Source of the DNA: Pseudomonas oryzihabitans NBRC 102199
Lineage (GTDB): Bacteria > Pseudomonadota > Gammaproteobacteria > Pseudomonadales > Pseudomonadaceae
Length of the DNA stretch: 36,006 nt
Assembly: GCF_000730625.1 (NCBI RefSeq)
Contig: NZ_BBIT01000022.1
Coordinates: 1 to 36,006 of the forward strand
Reading direction: 5' to 3'
In this document: positions 26,412-35,139 of the stretch, one piece after another
Numbering within the stretch: the first letter of the stretch is position 1
Layout of the letters: every line of letters starts with the position of its first letter
Notes under the pieces: generated by a model
Database searches by the model: none
What the model was told of the DNA's origin: nothing
Seen by the model: the letters and a program-made list of their open reading frames with translations, nothing else
Program-made: the position numbers and the translations under genes

Positions 26412-27190
26412 CCCCCATCCAGGACCTGCGCCTGGCGCTGGTACAGAGCGAACTGGCCTGGCATGACCCGGCCGCCAACCGTGCCCATTTCGAAGCGCTG
26501 TTGAGGGACGTGGGCGAGACCGACCTGATCATCCTGCCGGAGATGTTCACCACCGGCTTTTCCATGGAATCGGCCGCGCTCGCCGAGCCCGTGGAGGGTC
26601 CGACAGCGGCCTGGATGAGCGAACAGGCGCAGCGGCTCGGCGCGGTGGTCACCGGCAGCCTGATCGTGCGGGACGCGGCTGGACAGCACCGCAATCGCCT
26701 GCTGTGGGCGACGCCGGATGGCGAGTTGCAGCACTATGACAAGCGCCATCTGTTTCGCATGGCCGGCGAGCACGAGCACTATGCCCCGGGCGAGCAGCGA
26801 CTGCAGGTGACGCTCAAGGGATGGCTGATCCGCCCGCTGATCTGCTACGACCTGAGATTCCCGGTCTGGAGTCGCGCCCAGGACGACACCGACCTGCTGC
26901 TTTATGTGGCCAACTGGCCGGCGCCGCGGCGCGGTCACTGGAATCGCCTGCTGCCGGCACGGGCCATCGAGAATCTCTGCTATGTCGCCGCGGTGAATCG
27001 CATCGGCAGTGACGGCAACGGTCATCCCTATGCCGGTGACAGCCAGGTGCTGGACTTCCAGGGGGAGCCCCTGATCGACGCCGGCGCGGAATCCGGCATC
27101 TTCCACGCCACGCTGTCCGCTGCAGCCCTCACGGCCTATCGCGAGCGCTTTCCGGCGCAGCGCGATGCCGATGCCTTCCGCCTGGACTGA
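26399..27190 (+). CDS. Nitrilase-family omega-amidase
   Basis: This carbon-nitrogen hydrolase resembles YafV and eukaryotic omega-amidases, which hydrolyse alpha-ketoglutaramate to alpha-ketoglutarate and ammonia. The catalytic triad is E48 (LPEMF), K115 (YDKRHLF) and C149 (LICYDLRFP). Length is 263 residues. Translational overlap with a methionine-type aminotransferase supports a coupled pathway in which glutamine transamination is pulled forward by removing alpha-ketoglutaramate. The reaction is known for the family; the coupling here is inferred from position. Confidence 0.88.
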   Translation: MRDLTPIQDLRLALVQSELAWHDPAANRAHFEALLRDVGETDLIILPEMFTTGFSMESAALAEPVEGPTAAWMSEQAQRLGAVVTGSLIVRDAAGQHRNRLLWATPDGELQHYDKRHLFRMAGEHEHYAPGEQRLQVTLKGWLIRPLICYDLRFPVWSRAQDDTDLLLYVANWPAPRRGHWNRLLPARAIENLCYVAAVNRIGSDGNGHPYAGDSQVLDFQGEPLIDAGAESGIFHATLSAAALTAYRERFPAQRDADAFRLD

Positions 27191-28339
27191 TCAGGCCCAG
27201 AAGGGCGCTGGCTGGGCAGCATGCTGGTGGATCAGGGCGATGGCCTGGTCCACGTCCGCCGCGGTGGTGTAGCGACCCAGGCTGAATCTGTAGCTGCGCG
27301 CCGCCTGTTCGGCGGTCAGGCCGAGGCCCAGGAGCACATGGGAGGGCGCCGCCTTGGCCGAACTGCAGGCCGAGGTGGTCGAGAAGGCCAGCTGCCGCTG
27401 CAGCGCCGCGGTGTCCAGCGGCGTCGCAAAGGTCAGATTCAGGGTGTGGGGAATGCGCTGCCGGGCGCAGCCATTGAGCCGCATGCCGTTCAGGGTTTGT
27501 ACCCCGGCCAGGAATCGCTCGCGTAACTGGCCGAGACGCTCGTTCTCTCGCGCCATGGCCTGGCCGGCGAGGGCGAAAGCGGTCCCCATGCCGACGATCT
27601 GGTGGGTGGCCAGGGTGCCGGAACGCAGCCCGCGCTCATGGCCGCCACCGTGGATCTGCGCCTGCAGGGCACCCTCGGCGCGCGGACCGACATAGAGGGC
27701 GCCGATGCCCTTGGGCCCATAGGTCTTGTGCGCGGAAAAGGACATCAGATCGACTTCCAGGCCGGCCAGGTCGATGGCGACCTTGCCGGTGGCCTGGGCG
27801 GCGTCCACGTGGAAGAGGGCGCCCCGGACGCGCACCAGCCGGCCGATGGCGTCGATATCGGTCAGGGTACCCAGCTCGTTGTTCACCATCATCAGCGAGA
27901 CCAGGCAGGTGTCCGCTCGCCAGGCCTGGGCGACGGCCTCAGGGGTGATGAGGCCTGCCGCGTCTGGCGCCAGGTAGGTGACGGTGAAGCCCTCGGCTTC
28001 CAGCTGGGCGGCGGTATCCAGTACCGCCCGGTGCTCCAGGCAACTGGTGATCAGATGGCCATGCCCGCGACGCCGGGCGACGCCGAGCAGCGCGAGGTTG
28101 TTGGATTCGGTGGCACCGGAGGTCCAGATCAGCTGCTCGGGCCTGGCGCCGACCAGGTCGGCCACCTGCTGGCGGGCGGTGTCCACGGCGCGCTGGGCGT
28201 CGTTGCCGAAGGCATGGCCGCGAGAGGCGGGATTGCCGAAGACGCCCTGGCGCCCCATACAACCCAGCATGGCTTCGATGACGACATCGTCGACAGGGGT
28301 GGTGGCGGCATAATCGAAATACAGGGGATAAGCGTCCAT
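27191..28339 (-). CDS. Cysteine desulfurase, second IscS-like paralogue
   Basis: This is a group I (IscS/NifS-type) PLP enzyme. The PLP lysine is K205 in [12 protein letters not shown] and the persulfide cysteine is C325 in [30 protein letters not shown] sequence (IHGGGHERG) forms the active site, and the histidine of SCLEHRAV is present. The start at 28339 is preferred: GAGG lies five bases before it and it aligns with IscS; another ATG at 28354 would add five residues. Length is 382 residues, about 20 shorter than IscS at the C-terminus, where the IscU-binding tail is missing. It is divergent from an Lrp-type regulator, so a sulfur or cysteine-degrading role separate from ISC assembly is plausible. 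Confidence 0.92.
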   Translation of the reverse strand: MDAYPLYFDYAATTPVDDVVIEAMLGCMGRQGVFGNPASRGHAFGNDAQRAVDTARQQVADLVGARPEQLIWTSGATESNNLALLGVARRRGHGHLITSCLEHRAVLDTAAQLEAEGFTVTYLAPDAAGLITPEAVAQAWRADTCLVSLMMVNNELGTLTDIDAIGRLVRVRGALFHVDAAQATGKVAIDLAGLEVDLMSFSAHKTYGPKGIGALYVGPRAEGALQAQIHGGGHERGLRSGTLATHQIVGMGTAFALAGQAMARENERLGQLRERFLAGVQTLNGMRLNGCARQRIPHTLNLTFATPLDTAALQRQLAFSTTSACSSAKAAPSHVLLGLGLTAEQAARSYRFSLGRYTTAADVDQAIALIHQHAAQPAPFWA

Positions 28340-28387
28340 GGCGGCCTCGGGCATTTGAATGGACCTAGGCTAACGCTGGCGCGAGTG

Positions 28388-28404
28388 AAGAAATTTGCTT
28401 TCTT
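28388..28404. promoter_or_regulatory. Palindromic operator candidate between desulfurase and Lrp-type regulator
   Basis: AAGAAA and TTTCTT (28388-28393 and 28399-28404) flank a 5-base centre, similar in size and AT-rich character to Lrp-family sites. On the minus strand the right arm overlaps GATAAG (28402-28407), a possible -10 for the desulfurase gene. A second palindrome, AGAATTCT, lies at 28432-28439. Binding by the adjacent regulator is inferred only. Confidence 0.4.
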
Positions 28405-28470
28405 ATCGCTCGTTGAGCTTTCGAGCAGAATAGAATTCTCTCTGATAGCCGTTGTAGAGAAAATGAATTC

Positions 28471-28932
28471 ATGGATCGCTTCGATCGCGCCATTCTCGAG
28501 ATCTTGCAGCAGGACAGCACCCGACCGGTGGCCGATATCGCCGAACGCATCGGCCTGGGTACCACGGCCTGTTGGCGGCGTATCCAGAAGCTGGAGGAGC
28601 AGGGCGTGATCCGCGCCCGGGTGGCACTGCTCGATCCCCGCGAGCTCAACGTGGGGGTGACGGTCTTCGTTTCGGTGCGCACCAATCAGCACGCCATGGA
28701 CTGGCTGCAGCGTTTCCACGAGGCGGTGGCGGCCATTCCGGAGGTGGTCGAGCTCTATCGCATGGCTGGCGATACCGACTACCTGATGCGCATCGTAGTG
28801 CCGGACATCGCCGCCTACGACGGCGTCTACAAGCGGCTGATCCAAGTACCGGGATTGCTGGACGTCAGCTCCAGCTTCGCCATGGAGCAGATCAAGTACA
28901 GCACCGCCTTGCCGCTGGATTATGTGCGGTAG
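28471..28932 (+). CDS. Lrp/AsnC-family regulator, CyuR/DecR-like
   Basis: The N-terminal winged helix-turn-helix (residues 1-60, MDRFDRAILEILQQDSTRPV followed by GLGTTACWRRIQKLEEQG) is joined to an RAM ligand-binding domain (about residues 65-150). The stretch MAGDTDYLMRIVVPDI and the C-terminal SSSFAMEQIKYSTALPLDYV closely resemble E. coli YbaO (CyuR/DecR), which responds to cysteine and activates a cysteine-degrading operon. Length is 153 residues. The 131-base gap to the divergent desulfurase holds palindromes. Control of that gene by this regulator is a likely inference, but local autoregulation is the only thing most Lrp family members share. Confidence 0.9.
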   Translation: MDRFDRAILEILQQDSTRPVADIAERIGLGTTACWRRIQKLEEQGVIRARVALLDPRELNVGVTVFVSVRTNQHAMDWLQRFHEAVAAIPEVVELYRMAGDTDYLMRIVVPDIAAYDGVYKRLIQVPGLLDVSSSFAMEQIKYSTALPLDYVR

Positions 28933-28945
28933 GAGGATTGGGCTA

Positions 28946-29009
28946 TCGCGGCCATGGGCCGCTCCTACGGGGTATGGATCAGGCCCGTAGGAGCGGCCCC
29001 TGGCCGCGA
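28946..29009. repeat. REP-like palindrome (BIME) between convergent genes
   Basis: Two 26-base arms (28946-28971 and 28984-29009) are inverted copies with one mismatch and a 12-base spacer. The core GTAGGAGCGGCC with a terminal GGCCGCGA is the typical Pseudomonas REP sequence. It fills the gap between the convergent regulator and aldo/keto reductase genes and could form a long hairpin that ends or protects both messages. No RAYT transposase is in this window. Confidence 0.85.
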
Positions 29010-29013
29010 CACC

Positions 29014-29964
29014 TCAGCGATAGGCGCTGACCTGATCCAGCAGGGTGATGTCGTCGGCCGGTAGTTGCAGCCGGGTGGCGGCCACCAGGTCGTCCAGTTG
29101 GGCCTGGGAGGTGGCGCTGGCGATCGGCGCGGTGATGCTGGGGCGGGCGATCAGCCAGGCCAGGGCGACCTGGGCCGGGGTGGCGTCGTGCTTCTCGGCG
29201 ATCTCGTCGAGGCCGGCCAGGATGGCCATGCCGCGTTCGTCCAGGTAGCGCTTGACCATCTCCGCGCGCGACCCCTGCAGATCGTCCTTGGTGCGGTACT
29301 TGCCCGTCAGGAAGCCGCTGGCCAGGGAGAAATAGCTGATCACGCCCAGGCCGAGTTCCTTGACCACGGCTTCCAGCTCGGTCTCGTAGTCCTGGCGGGC
29401 ATGCAGGTTGTAGTGGGGCTGCAGGCTCTGGTAGGCCGGCACGCCCAGGCGTTCGGCGACCCGGGCCGCTTCGCGCAGGCGCTGGCCGCTGTAGTTGGAG
29501 GCGCCGATCACCCGCACCTTGCCCTGTTCCACCAGCCGCGCGAAGGCGCCCAGGGTTTCCTCCAGCGGGGTGTCCTCGTCGTCGCAGTGCGCCTGATAGA
29601 GGTCGATGCGATCGGTCTGCAGGCGCTTGAGCGAGGCTTCCACTGCCTGCTGCACATAGCTGGCCTTGAGGCCCTTGCGACCCTCACCCATGTCCATGCC
29701 CAGCTTGGTGGCCAGGATCACCTGGTCGCGCTTGCCGCTGCGGGCGAACCACTTGCCCAGCAGGGTCTCGGATTCGCCCCCGCGGTTGCCCGGTGCCCAG
29801 CGCGAATAGACGTCGGCGGTGTCGATGAAGGTCAGGCCCGCCTCGAGCAGGGCATCCAGCATGCGAAAGGACTGGGCTTCGTCCAGGGTCCAGCCAAAGA
29901 CATTGCCACCAAAGCAGAGCGGGGGCACCTGGAGATCTGAGTGGCCAAGGGTACGAGTGTGCAT
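29014..29964 (-). CDS. Aldo/keto reductase
   Basis: This NADPH-dependent oxidoreductase has the full catalytic tetrad: D48, Y53 (DTADVYS), K87 (ATKLGMD) and H126 (YQAHCDD). The (beta/alpha)8 barrel is complete, ending in the cofactor-binding segment ITAPIASATSQAQLDDL. Length is 316 residues. It resembles the YajO/Tas-like group with activity on small aldehydes, but the substrate is not deducible. A gene of this kind lies near leuA and der in P. aeruginosa too, as I remember (PA3795 region), so it belongs to the ancestral order. Confidence 0.92.
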   Translation of the reverse strand: MHTRTLGHSDLQVPPLCFGGNVFGWTLDEAQSFRMLDALLEAGLTFIDTADVYSRWAPGNRGGESETLLGKWFARSGKRDQVILATKLGMDMGEGRKGLKASYVQQAVEASLKRLQTDRIDLYQAHCDDEDTPLEETLGAFARLVEQGKVRVIGASNYSGQRLREAARVAERLGVPAYQSLQPHYNLHARQDYETELEAVVKELGLGVISYFSLASGFLTGKYRTKDDLQGSRAEMVKRYLDERGMAILAGLDEIAEKHDATPAQVALAWLIARPSITAPIASATSQAQLDDLVAATRLQLPADDITLLDQVSAYR

Positions 29965-30017
29965 GGAATCCTCATCCGGTTGGGGGAGTCATGCAGGTTA
30001 CGACCGATGGCCGCGGC

Positions 30018-33000
30018 TCAAGGTTCGAGGCGCGTAGGCCCGGGCCACTCCTGCAGGGGGAGGGGTTTGCCGAGGGCATAGCCCTGGGCGTAGTCCACGC
30101 CGATGGTGCCGAGCAATTCGAAGGTGGCCTGGGACTCGACGAATTCGGCGATGGTCTCGGCGCCGAGGTGGTGGGCGACCTGGTTGATGGACTCGACGAT
30201 GGCGCGATCCAGCGGATCCTGGTCGAGGCTGCGGATGAAGCTGCCGTCGATCTTCACGTAGTCGACGCGGAAGTGCTTGAGGTAGGCGAAGGAGCTGAGG
30301 CCGGCGCCAAAATCATCCAGGGCGATGCGGCAGCCGCGTTCGCGGACCTGGCTGATGAGCGCCGAGGCCACCGAGAGCTTGTTGATCACTGCGGTCTCGG
30401 TCAGCTCGAAGAGCAGGCGCTGCGGATCCAGCGGCGAGGCGGCGATCAGCTCCAGCAATTCGGGCAGGAAGTCGGGATCGCTCAGGCTGTTGCCCGAGAG
30501 ATTGATGCCCACGTGCAGCCCGGGTCGCTCCTGCAGCCAGGGCACCAGTTCCACCAGCACCTGACGCACCACCCAGCGGTCGATGCTGCTCATCAGACCG
30601 AAACGCTCGGCGGCCGGAATGAAGGTGGCTGGCGAGATCAGCTGGCCCTGGACATCGCGCAGGCGCAGCAGCAACTCGACATGCTGCGCCGCGCCGCCAC
30701 GGCTCCGGGTGGGGACGATGGTCTGGGCGTGCAGTTCGAAGCGATGCTGCTCCAGGGCCTCGCGCAGGCCGCTGGCCATGAGGATCTCGCGGTGCTGGCG
30801 CTCGACGTCCTCGCTGCCGGCGCGATAGAGCGCCGCGCGATTGCGCCCGGCGTGCTTGGCGGTATAGCAGGCCACGTCGGCCTGGCTCATCAATTCGGCC
30901 GGGCTCCGGGTTTCGGCGGTGATGGCGACGATGCCGGCACTGGCGCCGACGTCGTAGATCCGGCTCTGCCAGTTGAAGCGCACGGCGCCGATGCTGGCGA
31001 TGAGCTTTTCGGCGACGGCCTCGGCCTGCACCAGATCGCAGTCGCGCAGCAGCAGGGCGAATTCGTCGCCGCCGATCCGCGCCACGGCATCCGAGCCGCG
31101 CAGGGAGTCCCGCAGCAGAGTGCCCAGTTCGCGCAGCAGCAGATCCCCGGCGGCATGGCCGGCGGAGTCGTTGACCACCTTGAAGCGATCGAGGTCGATG
31201 AAGCACAGCGCGTGCTGTACGGTCCCGGCCTGGGCCTGCTGCCAGGCGGCGTCCAGCTCCTGCTCGAACTTCAGGCGGTTGTAGAGGCCAGTCAGGGCGT
31301 CGTGGGAGGCGTTGTAGCTCAGCTCGCGCTGCAGATTGCGGGCATGGGTGACATTCTGGAACACCAGCACCGCGCCGATGATGCGGCCATCCACCGTACG
31401 CACTGGCGCGGCCGAATCCTGCACCTCGTGCCTGTCACCCTGGCGGCTGAGCAGTACCGCGCCCTCGTCCAGGGAGGTGATGGTCTGCTCGCGCAGGCAG
31501 CGGGTCACCGGACTGGGCAGGACCTCGTCGCTCTGGCTGTCGTGGATGAGAAACACCTCTTCGTGGGGCCGGCCCCGGGCATCCGCCAGCGACCAGCCGG
31601 TGAGCTGCTCGGCGACCGGATTGAGAAAGAGGATGCGCCCATCCATGTCGGTGGTCAGCACGGCGTCGGCGATGGAGGCCAGGGTGACCTGCAGCCGTTC
31701 CTTTTCCTCGTAGAGCGCCGTGGTCAGCTGGTGGTGCTCGGTGACGTCGCTGTTGCTGCCGACCAGGCGTACATGGCCGTCGGCCTCGACCACCGAGATC
31801 AGCTCGGAGCGGATATGGCGCACCTCGCCGCCGGGGCCGCCGCGGTTGATGCGGAAGTTGAAGGTGTAGAACATCGACTCGCTGGCGACCTTGTCGAACA
31901 CCTCCAGCGAACGCGCCTTGTCGTCCGGGTGGATGAAGGTGAGCCAGAAGTCCATGTCCCGGCTGAGATTGTCGGGGGCAATGCCGTAGAGATCTCTCAG
32001 CCGCGCATCGGCATTGAAGCCCGGACTGCGGGTATCCCATTCCCAGATGCCGACGTTGCTGGCGCGAATGGCCAGTTGCAGCCGCTCGCGGAGCCGGGCG
32101 TTGGTCGCCTCGGCCCGGCGCTGGGCGTCGATGTCGCGGGCCTGCAGCAGATAGCCGGTGAGCAGGTCGCCATCATCATGGTCGGGCGACAGCGCCAGTT
32201 GCATCCACAGTCCCTGGCCGTCGCGGTGCAGCAGACGGCGGGTCTGCTCGCCTTCCTCGATCGTCAGGGGTTCTTCGCCATCGGCGATCAACTCCTTGAG
32301 CGACCGGCCGTCGAGGCTGTGGCGCGGATAGCCGAGCATGGCCTCCAGGGCGGCATTCACCTGACTCAGGCGGCCCTCCACCGACAGCAGCGCCATGCCA
32401 TAGGGCGCGGCGCTCAGGGCATGGCGAAAGCGTGCCTCGTTGCGCGCCAGGCGCTGGTTGTGGTGACGGCTCTGCTGCACGGCGGCGGCCAGCAACAGTG
32501 GGGGAATCTGCATCAGGGCCACGGGAATGTAGGTCAGGGCTTCCTGCACCAGGGTGGCGCCGCGAACGCCGAGCAGATAACCGTGGGCCACCAGGTAGGT
32601 GAAGATCAGGATGTTCAGGCCGCCGACCACCGCGGTACCCAGGGCAGTGAGCCTTAGGGTCATCAGCAGCAGCAGGGTGGAGACGTAGACGAAGGGGTAG
32701 GGCACATAGGCCAGCAGGCCGAGCACCAGCACGGGGCTGATCAGCAGCAGGACGATGAACTCACGGGCACCCTGACGACTGAATTGCAGCCACTGCAGCG
32801 GGCGGCCGAGAAAGGCCAGCGGCATCATCACCAGCAGGCCGAGGGCGTCGCCGAGGTACCAGTGCAGGGCCACCCGCAGCAGCTCGGGATTGCCCTGCTG
32901 AGCGGCGATCAGGGTGCCCAGGGCGGTACCGGCCAGGGGCGTCACCAGCACCCCGTAGAACAGCAGTCGGCCCATGGCCGCGACATTGCGTTCGGGATGG

Positions 33001-33329
33001 AGGATGCGGCCATGCAGCAGCCAGGCGCCGAACAGGATCTCGGCCAGATTGGGTAGGGAATAGAGCGCGCCGATGGCCGGGTCCCCACTGAAGGGCAATT
33101 CGGCCAGGGCGCCGGCCAGCCAGACCGCCAGCAGTTGCAGCGGCCAGCGCCGGGGCGCCGAGCGCAGCAGCCAGGCGATCGCCAGGCCATTGGGCAACCA
33201 GAGGGTGGCCACGGTGGAGGACGCCTGGCGGGTGAAGAGGATGCACAGGACCGAACTGATCAGGAACAGCAGCGCCAGCGCGGTGGCGTCACGCAGCAGA
33301 GAGGTGTTTCGCGACAGAGTGAAGGTCAT
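30018..33329 (-). CDS. MASE1-PAS-GGDEF-EAL cyclic-di-GMP protein
   Basis: This large inner-membrane sensor has a MASE1 domain (about residues 1-290, eight or so helices). Three PAS-type domains follow (about residues 300-410, 420-540 and 545-670), then GGDEF (about 675-840) and EAL (about 855-1095). GGDEF is intact at residues 753-757, with an RxxD inhibitory site (RGSD) five residues before it. The EAL signature reads E885-L-L; the glutamate and the later DDFG, EFVES and KIDGSF motifs remain, so phosphodiesterase activity is possible. Layout and size of 1103 residues match E. coli YegE/DgcE and PA1181. The signal sensed is unknown. Confidence 0.93.
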   Translation of the reverse strand: MTFTLSRNTSLLRDATALALLFLISSVLCILFTRQASSTVATLWLPNGLAIAWLLRSAPRRWPLQLLAVWLAGALAELPFSGDPAIGALYSLPNLAEILFGAWLLHGRILHPERNVAAMGRLLFYGVLVTPLAGTALGTLIAAQQGNPELLRVALHWYLGDALGLLVMMPLAFLGRPLQWLQFSRQGAREFIVLLLISPVLVLGLLAYVPYPFVYVSTLLLLMTLRLTALGTAVVGGLNILIFTYLVAHGYLLGVRGATLVQEALTYIPVALMQIPPLLLAAAVQQSRHHNQRLARNEARFRHALSAAPYGMALLSVEGRLSQVNAALEAMLGYPRHSLDGRSLKELIADGEEPLTIEEGEQTRRLLHRDGQGLWMQLALSPDHDDGDLLTGYLLQARDIDAQRRAEATNARLRERLQLAIRASNVGIWEWDTRSPGFNADARLRDLYGIAPDNLSRDMDFWLTFIHPDDKARSLEVFDKVASESMFYTFNFRINRGGPGGEVRHIRSELISVVEADGHVRLVGSNSDVTEHHQLTTALYEEKERLQVTLASIADAVLTTDMDGRILFLNPVAEQLTGWSLADARGRPHEEVFLIHDSQSDEVLPSPVTRCLREQTITSLDEGAVLLSRQGDRHEVQDSAAPVRTVDGRIIGAVLVFQNVTHARNLQRELSYNASHDALTGLYNRLKFEQELDAAWQQAQAGTVQHALCFIDLDRFKVVNDSAGHAAGDLLLRELGTLLRDSLRGSDAVARIGGDEFALLLRDCDLVQAEAVAEKLIASIGAVRFNWQSRIYDVGASAGIVAITAETRSPAELMSQADVACYTAKHAGRNRAALYRAGSEDVERQHREILMASGLREALEQHRFELHAQTIVPTRSRGGAAQHVELLLRLRDVQGQLISPATFIPAAERFGLMSSIDRWVVRQVLVELVPWLQERPGLHVGINLSGNSLSDPDFLPELLELIAASPLDPQRLLFELTETAVINKLSVASALISQVRERGCRIALDDFGAGLSSFAYLKHFRVDYVKIDGSFIRSLDQDPLDRAIVESINQVAHHLGAETIAEFVESQATFELLGTIGVDYAQGYALGKPLPLQEWPGPTRLEP

Positions 33330-33417
33330 TGCCTATCCAGACAAGCTGCCCGGCTGGCCGAAGCGGGCAGGCGAGACGGTCCCTAGGAAGCGGGGAGTAT
33401 CTCCGCTGATTCGCCAT

Positions 33418-33449
33418 AAAAAAAGGGAACACCGACAGGTATTCCCTTT
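33418..33449 (-). terminator. Intrinsic terminator for leuA
   Basis: On the minus strand, 12-base arms (33438-33449 and 33422-33433, one mismatch) enclose a 4-base loop and are followed by a run of seven T (plus-strand A-run 33418-33424). It ends leuA transcription 20 bases after the stop, leaving the MASE1 gene to its own promoter. Confidence 0.85.
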
Positions 33450-33468
33450 GGTTTGACGAATGTCAGTT

Positions 33469-35139
33469 TCAGGCGGCCTTGGCCTGGGCCTGGGTCACCG
33501 CGCGATTCAGGGCGCTGAGCAGGGCGCGGAAGCTGGCGGTGGTGATGTTCTCGTCGATGCCGATGCCATGCAGCGGACGCTGACCTTCCAGGCGGACCTC
33601 GATGTAGGAAGCGGCCTTGGCGTTGGCGCCGGCGCCGATGGAGTGCTCGTGGTAGTCCATGATCTCCACCGCCTGCGGCAGGCTGGCGACCAGGGCTTCC
33701 AGCGGACCCTTGGCGGTGCCGTGCCAGTGCTCGGTACGACCCTCGACGGCGACCTTGATGTCGACGGTGGAGGTGCCGTCTTCCTCGCGCAGCTTGTGGC
33801 TGACCAGGGCGTAGGGGCTCTTGGCCTGCAGGTATTCCTGTTCGAGCAGGGCGTGGATCTGCGCCGCGGTCATCTCCAGGCCCAGGCGATCGGTCTCGCG
33901 CTGCACCACCTGGCTGAATTCGATCTGCATGCGGCGCGGCAGGCTGATGCCGTATTCCTGTTCCAGCAGGAAGGCGATACCGCCCTTGCCCGACTGGCTG
34001 TTGACGCGGATGACCGCCTCGTAGTCGCGGCCGATGTCGGCCGGGTCGATGGGCAGGTAGGGCACTTCCCAGAGGGCGTCCGGCTTCTGCTGGGCGAAGC
34101 CCTTGCGGATGGCGTCCTGGTGGGAACCGGAGAAGGCGGTGTGGACCAGATCGCCGACATAGGGATGGCGCGGGTGCACCGGCAGCTGGTTGCACTCCTC
34201 GACGGTCTTGCGCACGGCGTCGATGTCGGAGAAGTCCAGCTCGGGGTCGACGCCCTGGGTGTAGAGGTTGAGCGCCAGGGTCACCAGGCAGACGTTGCCG
34301 GTGCGCTCGCCATTGCCGAACAGGCAGCCTTCGACGCGATCGGCGCCGGCCATCACCGCCAGTTCCGAGGCAGCGACGCCGGTGCCGCGGTCGTTATGGG
34401 TGTGGACGCTGATCAGCACGCTGTCGCGGCGGTCGATGTGGCGACCGAACCATTCGATCTGGTCGGCGTAGTTGTTGGGCGTGGCGCACTCGATGGTGGC
34501 CGGCAGGTTGAGGATCAGCTTGTTGGCCGGGGTCGGTGCGAACACCGCGATCACCGCGTTGCACACCTCGACGGCGAAGTCGGTCTCGGTGGAGCTGAAC
34601 ACCTCGGGGGAGTACTCGAAGCCCCACTGGGTCTCCGGCCGCTCGGCGGCCAGGCGCACGATGGTCTGGCCGGCGGCCACGGCGATGGCCTTGACGCCGG
34701 CCTTGTCCTGGCCGAAGACGATGCGGCGGAAACTCGGCGCGCAGGCGTTGTAGTAGTGGACGATGGCGCGCTTGGCGCCCTTGAGCGATTCGAAGGTGCG
34801 CTCGATGAGGTCGTCACGGGCCTGGGTCAGCACCTGGATGGTGACGTCGTCGGGGATGTGACCGCCCTCAATCAGCTCGCGGACGAAGTCGAAGTCGGTC
34901 TGGGAGGCGGAGGGGAAGCCCACCTCGATCTCCTTCAGACCCACGGCGACCAGGCACTTGAAGAAGGCCATCTTCTTCTCGGCGTCCATCGGCTCGATCA
35001 GCGACTGGTTGCCGTCGCGCAGGTCGGTGGACAGCCAGATCGGCGCCTTGTCGATGACCTTGTCCGGCCAGGTGCGGTCGGGCAGGGCGACGGGCGTGAA
35101 GGGACGGTACTTCTGCGAGGGATCTTTGAGCATGGTCAT
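33469..35139 (-). CDS. leuA: 2-isopropylmalate synthase
   Basis: LeuA condenses acetyl-CoA with 2-oxoisovalerate, the first committed step of leucine synthesis. The catalytic TIM barrel carries [16 protein letters not shown] (about residues 38-53) and the metal-binding [18 protein letters not shown]-terminal regulatory domain (about residues 420-556) is where leucine would bind. Length is 556 residues, the longer LeuA type found in Pseudomonas and actinobacteria. The ATG at 35139 gives [14 protein letters not shown], matching Pseudomonas LeuA; a second ATG lies two codons on. A leucine-rich leader ORF ends 30 bases before the start. Confidence 0.96.
   Translation of the reverse strand: MTMLKDPSQKYRPFTPVALPDRTWPDKVIDKAPIWLSTDLRDGNQSLIEPMDAEKKMAFFKCLVAVGLKEIEVGFPSASQTDFDFVRELIEGGHIPDDVTIQVLTQARDDLIERTFESLKGAKRAIVHYYNACAPSFRRIVFGQDKAGVKAIAVAAGQTIVRLAAERPETQWGFEYSPEVFSSTETDFAVEVCNAVIAVFAPTPANKLILNLPATIECATPNNYADQIEWFGRHIDRRDSVLISVHTHNDRGTGVAASELAVMAGADRVEGCLFGNGERTGNVCLVTLALNLYTQGVDPELDFSDIDAVRKTVEECNQLPVHPRHPYVGDLVHTAFSGSHQDAIRKGFAQQKPDALWEVPYLPIDPADIGRDYEAVIRVNSQSGKGGIAFLLEQEYGISLPRRMQIEFSQVVQRETDRLGLEMTAAQIHALLEQEYLQAKSPYALVSHKLREEDGTSTVDIKVAVEGRTEHWHGTAKGPLEALVASLPQAVEIMDYHEHSIGAGANAKAASYIEVRLEGQRPLHGIGIDENITTASFRALLSALNRAVTQAQAKAA

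Noticed and set aside
29991-32657. 888-residue open frame on the plus strand
   Set aside because: It is antisense to the GGDEF-EAL gene, whose domains are clear. Its composition (Gly, Ala, Gln, His, Asp-rich) is typical of shadow frames here.
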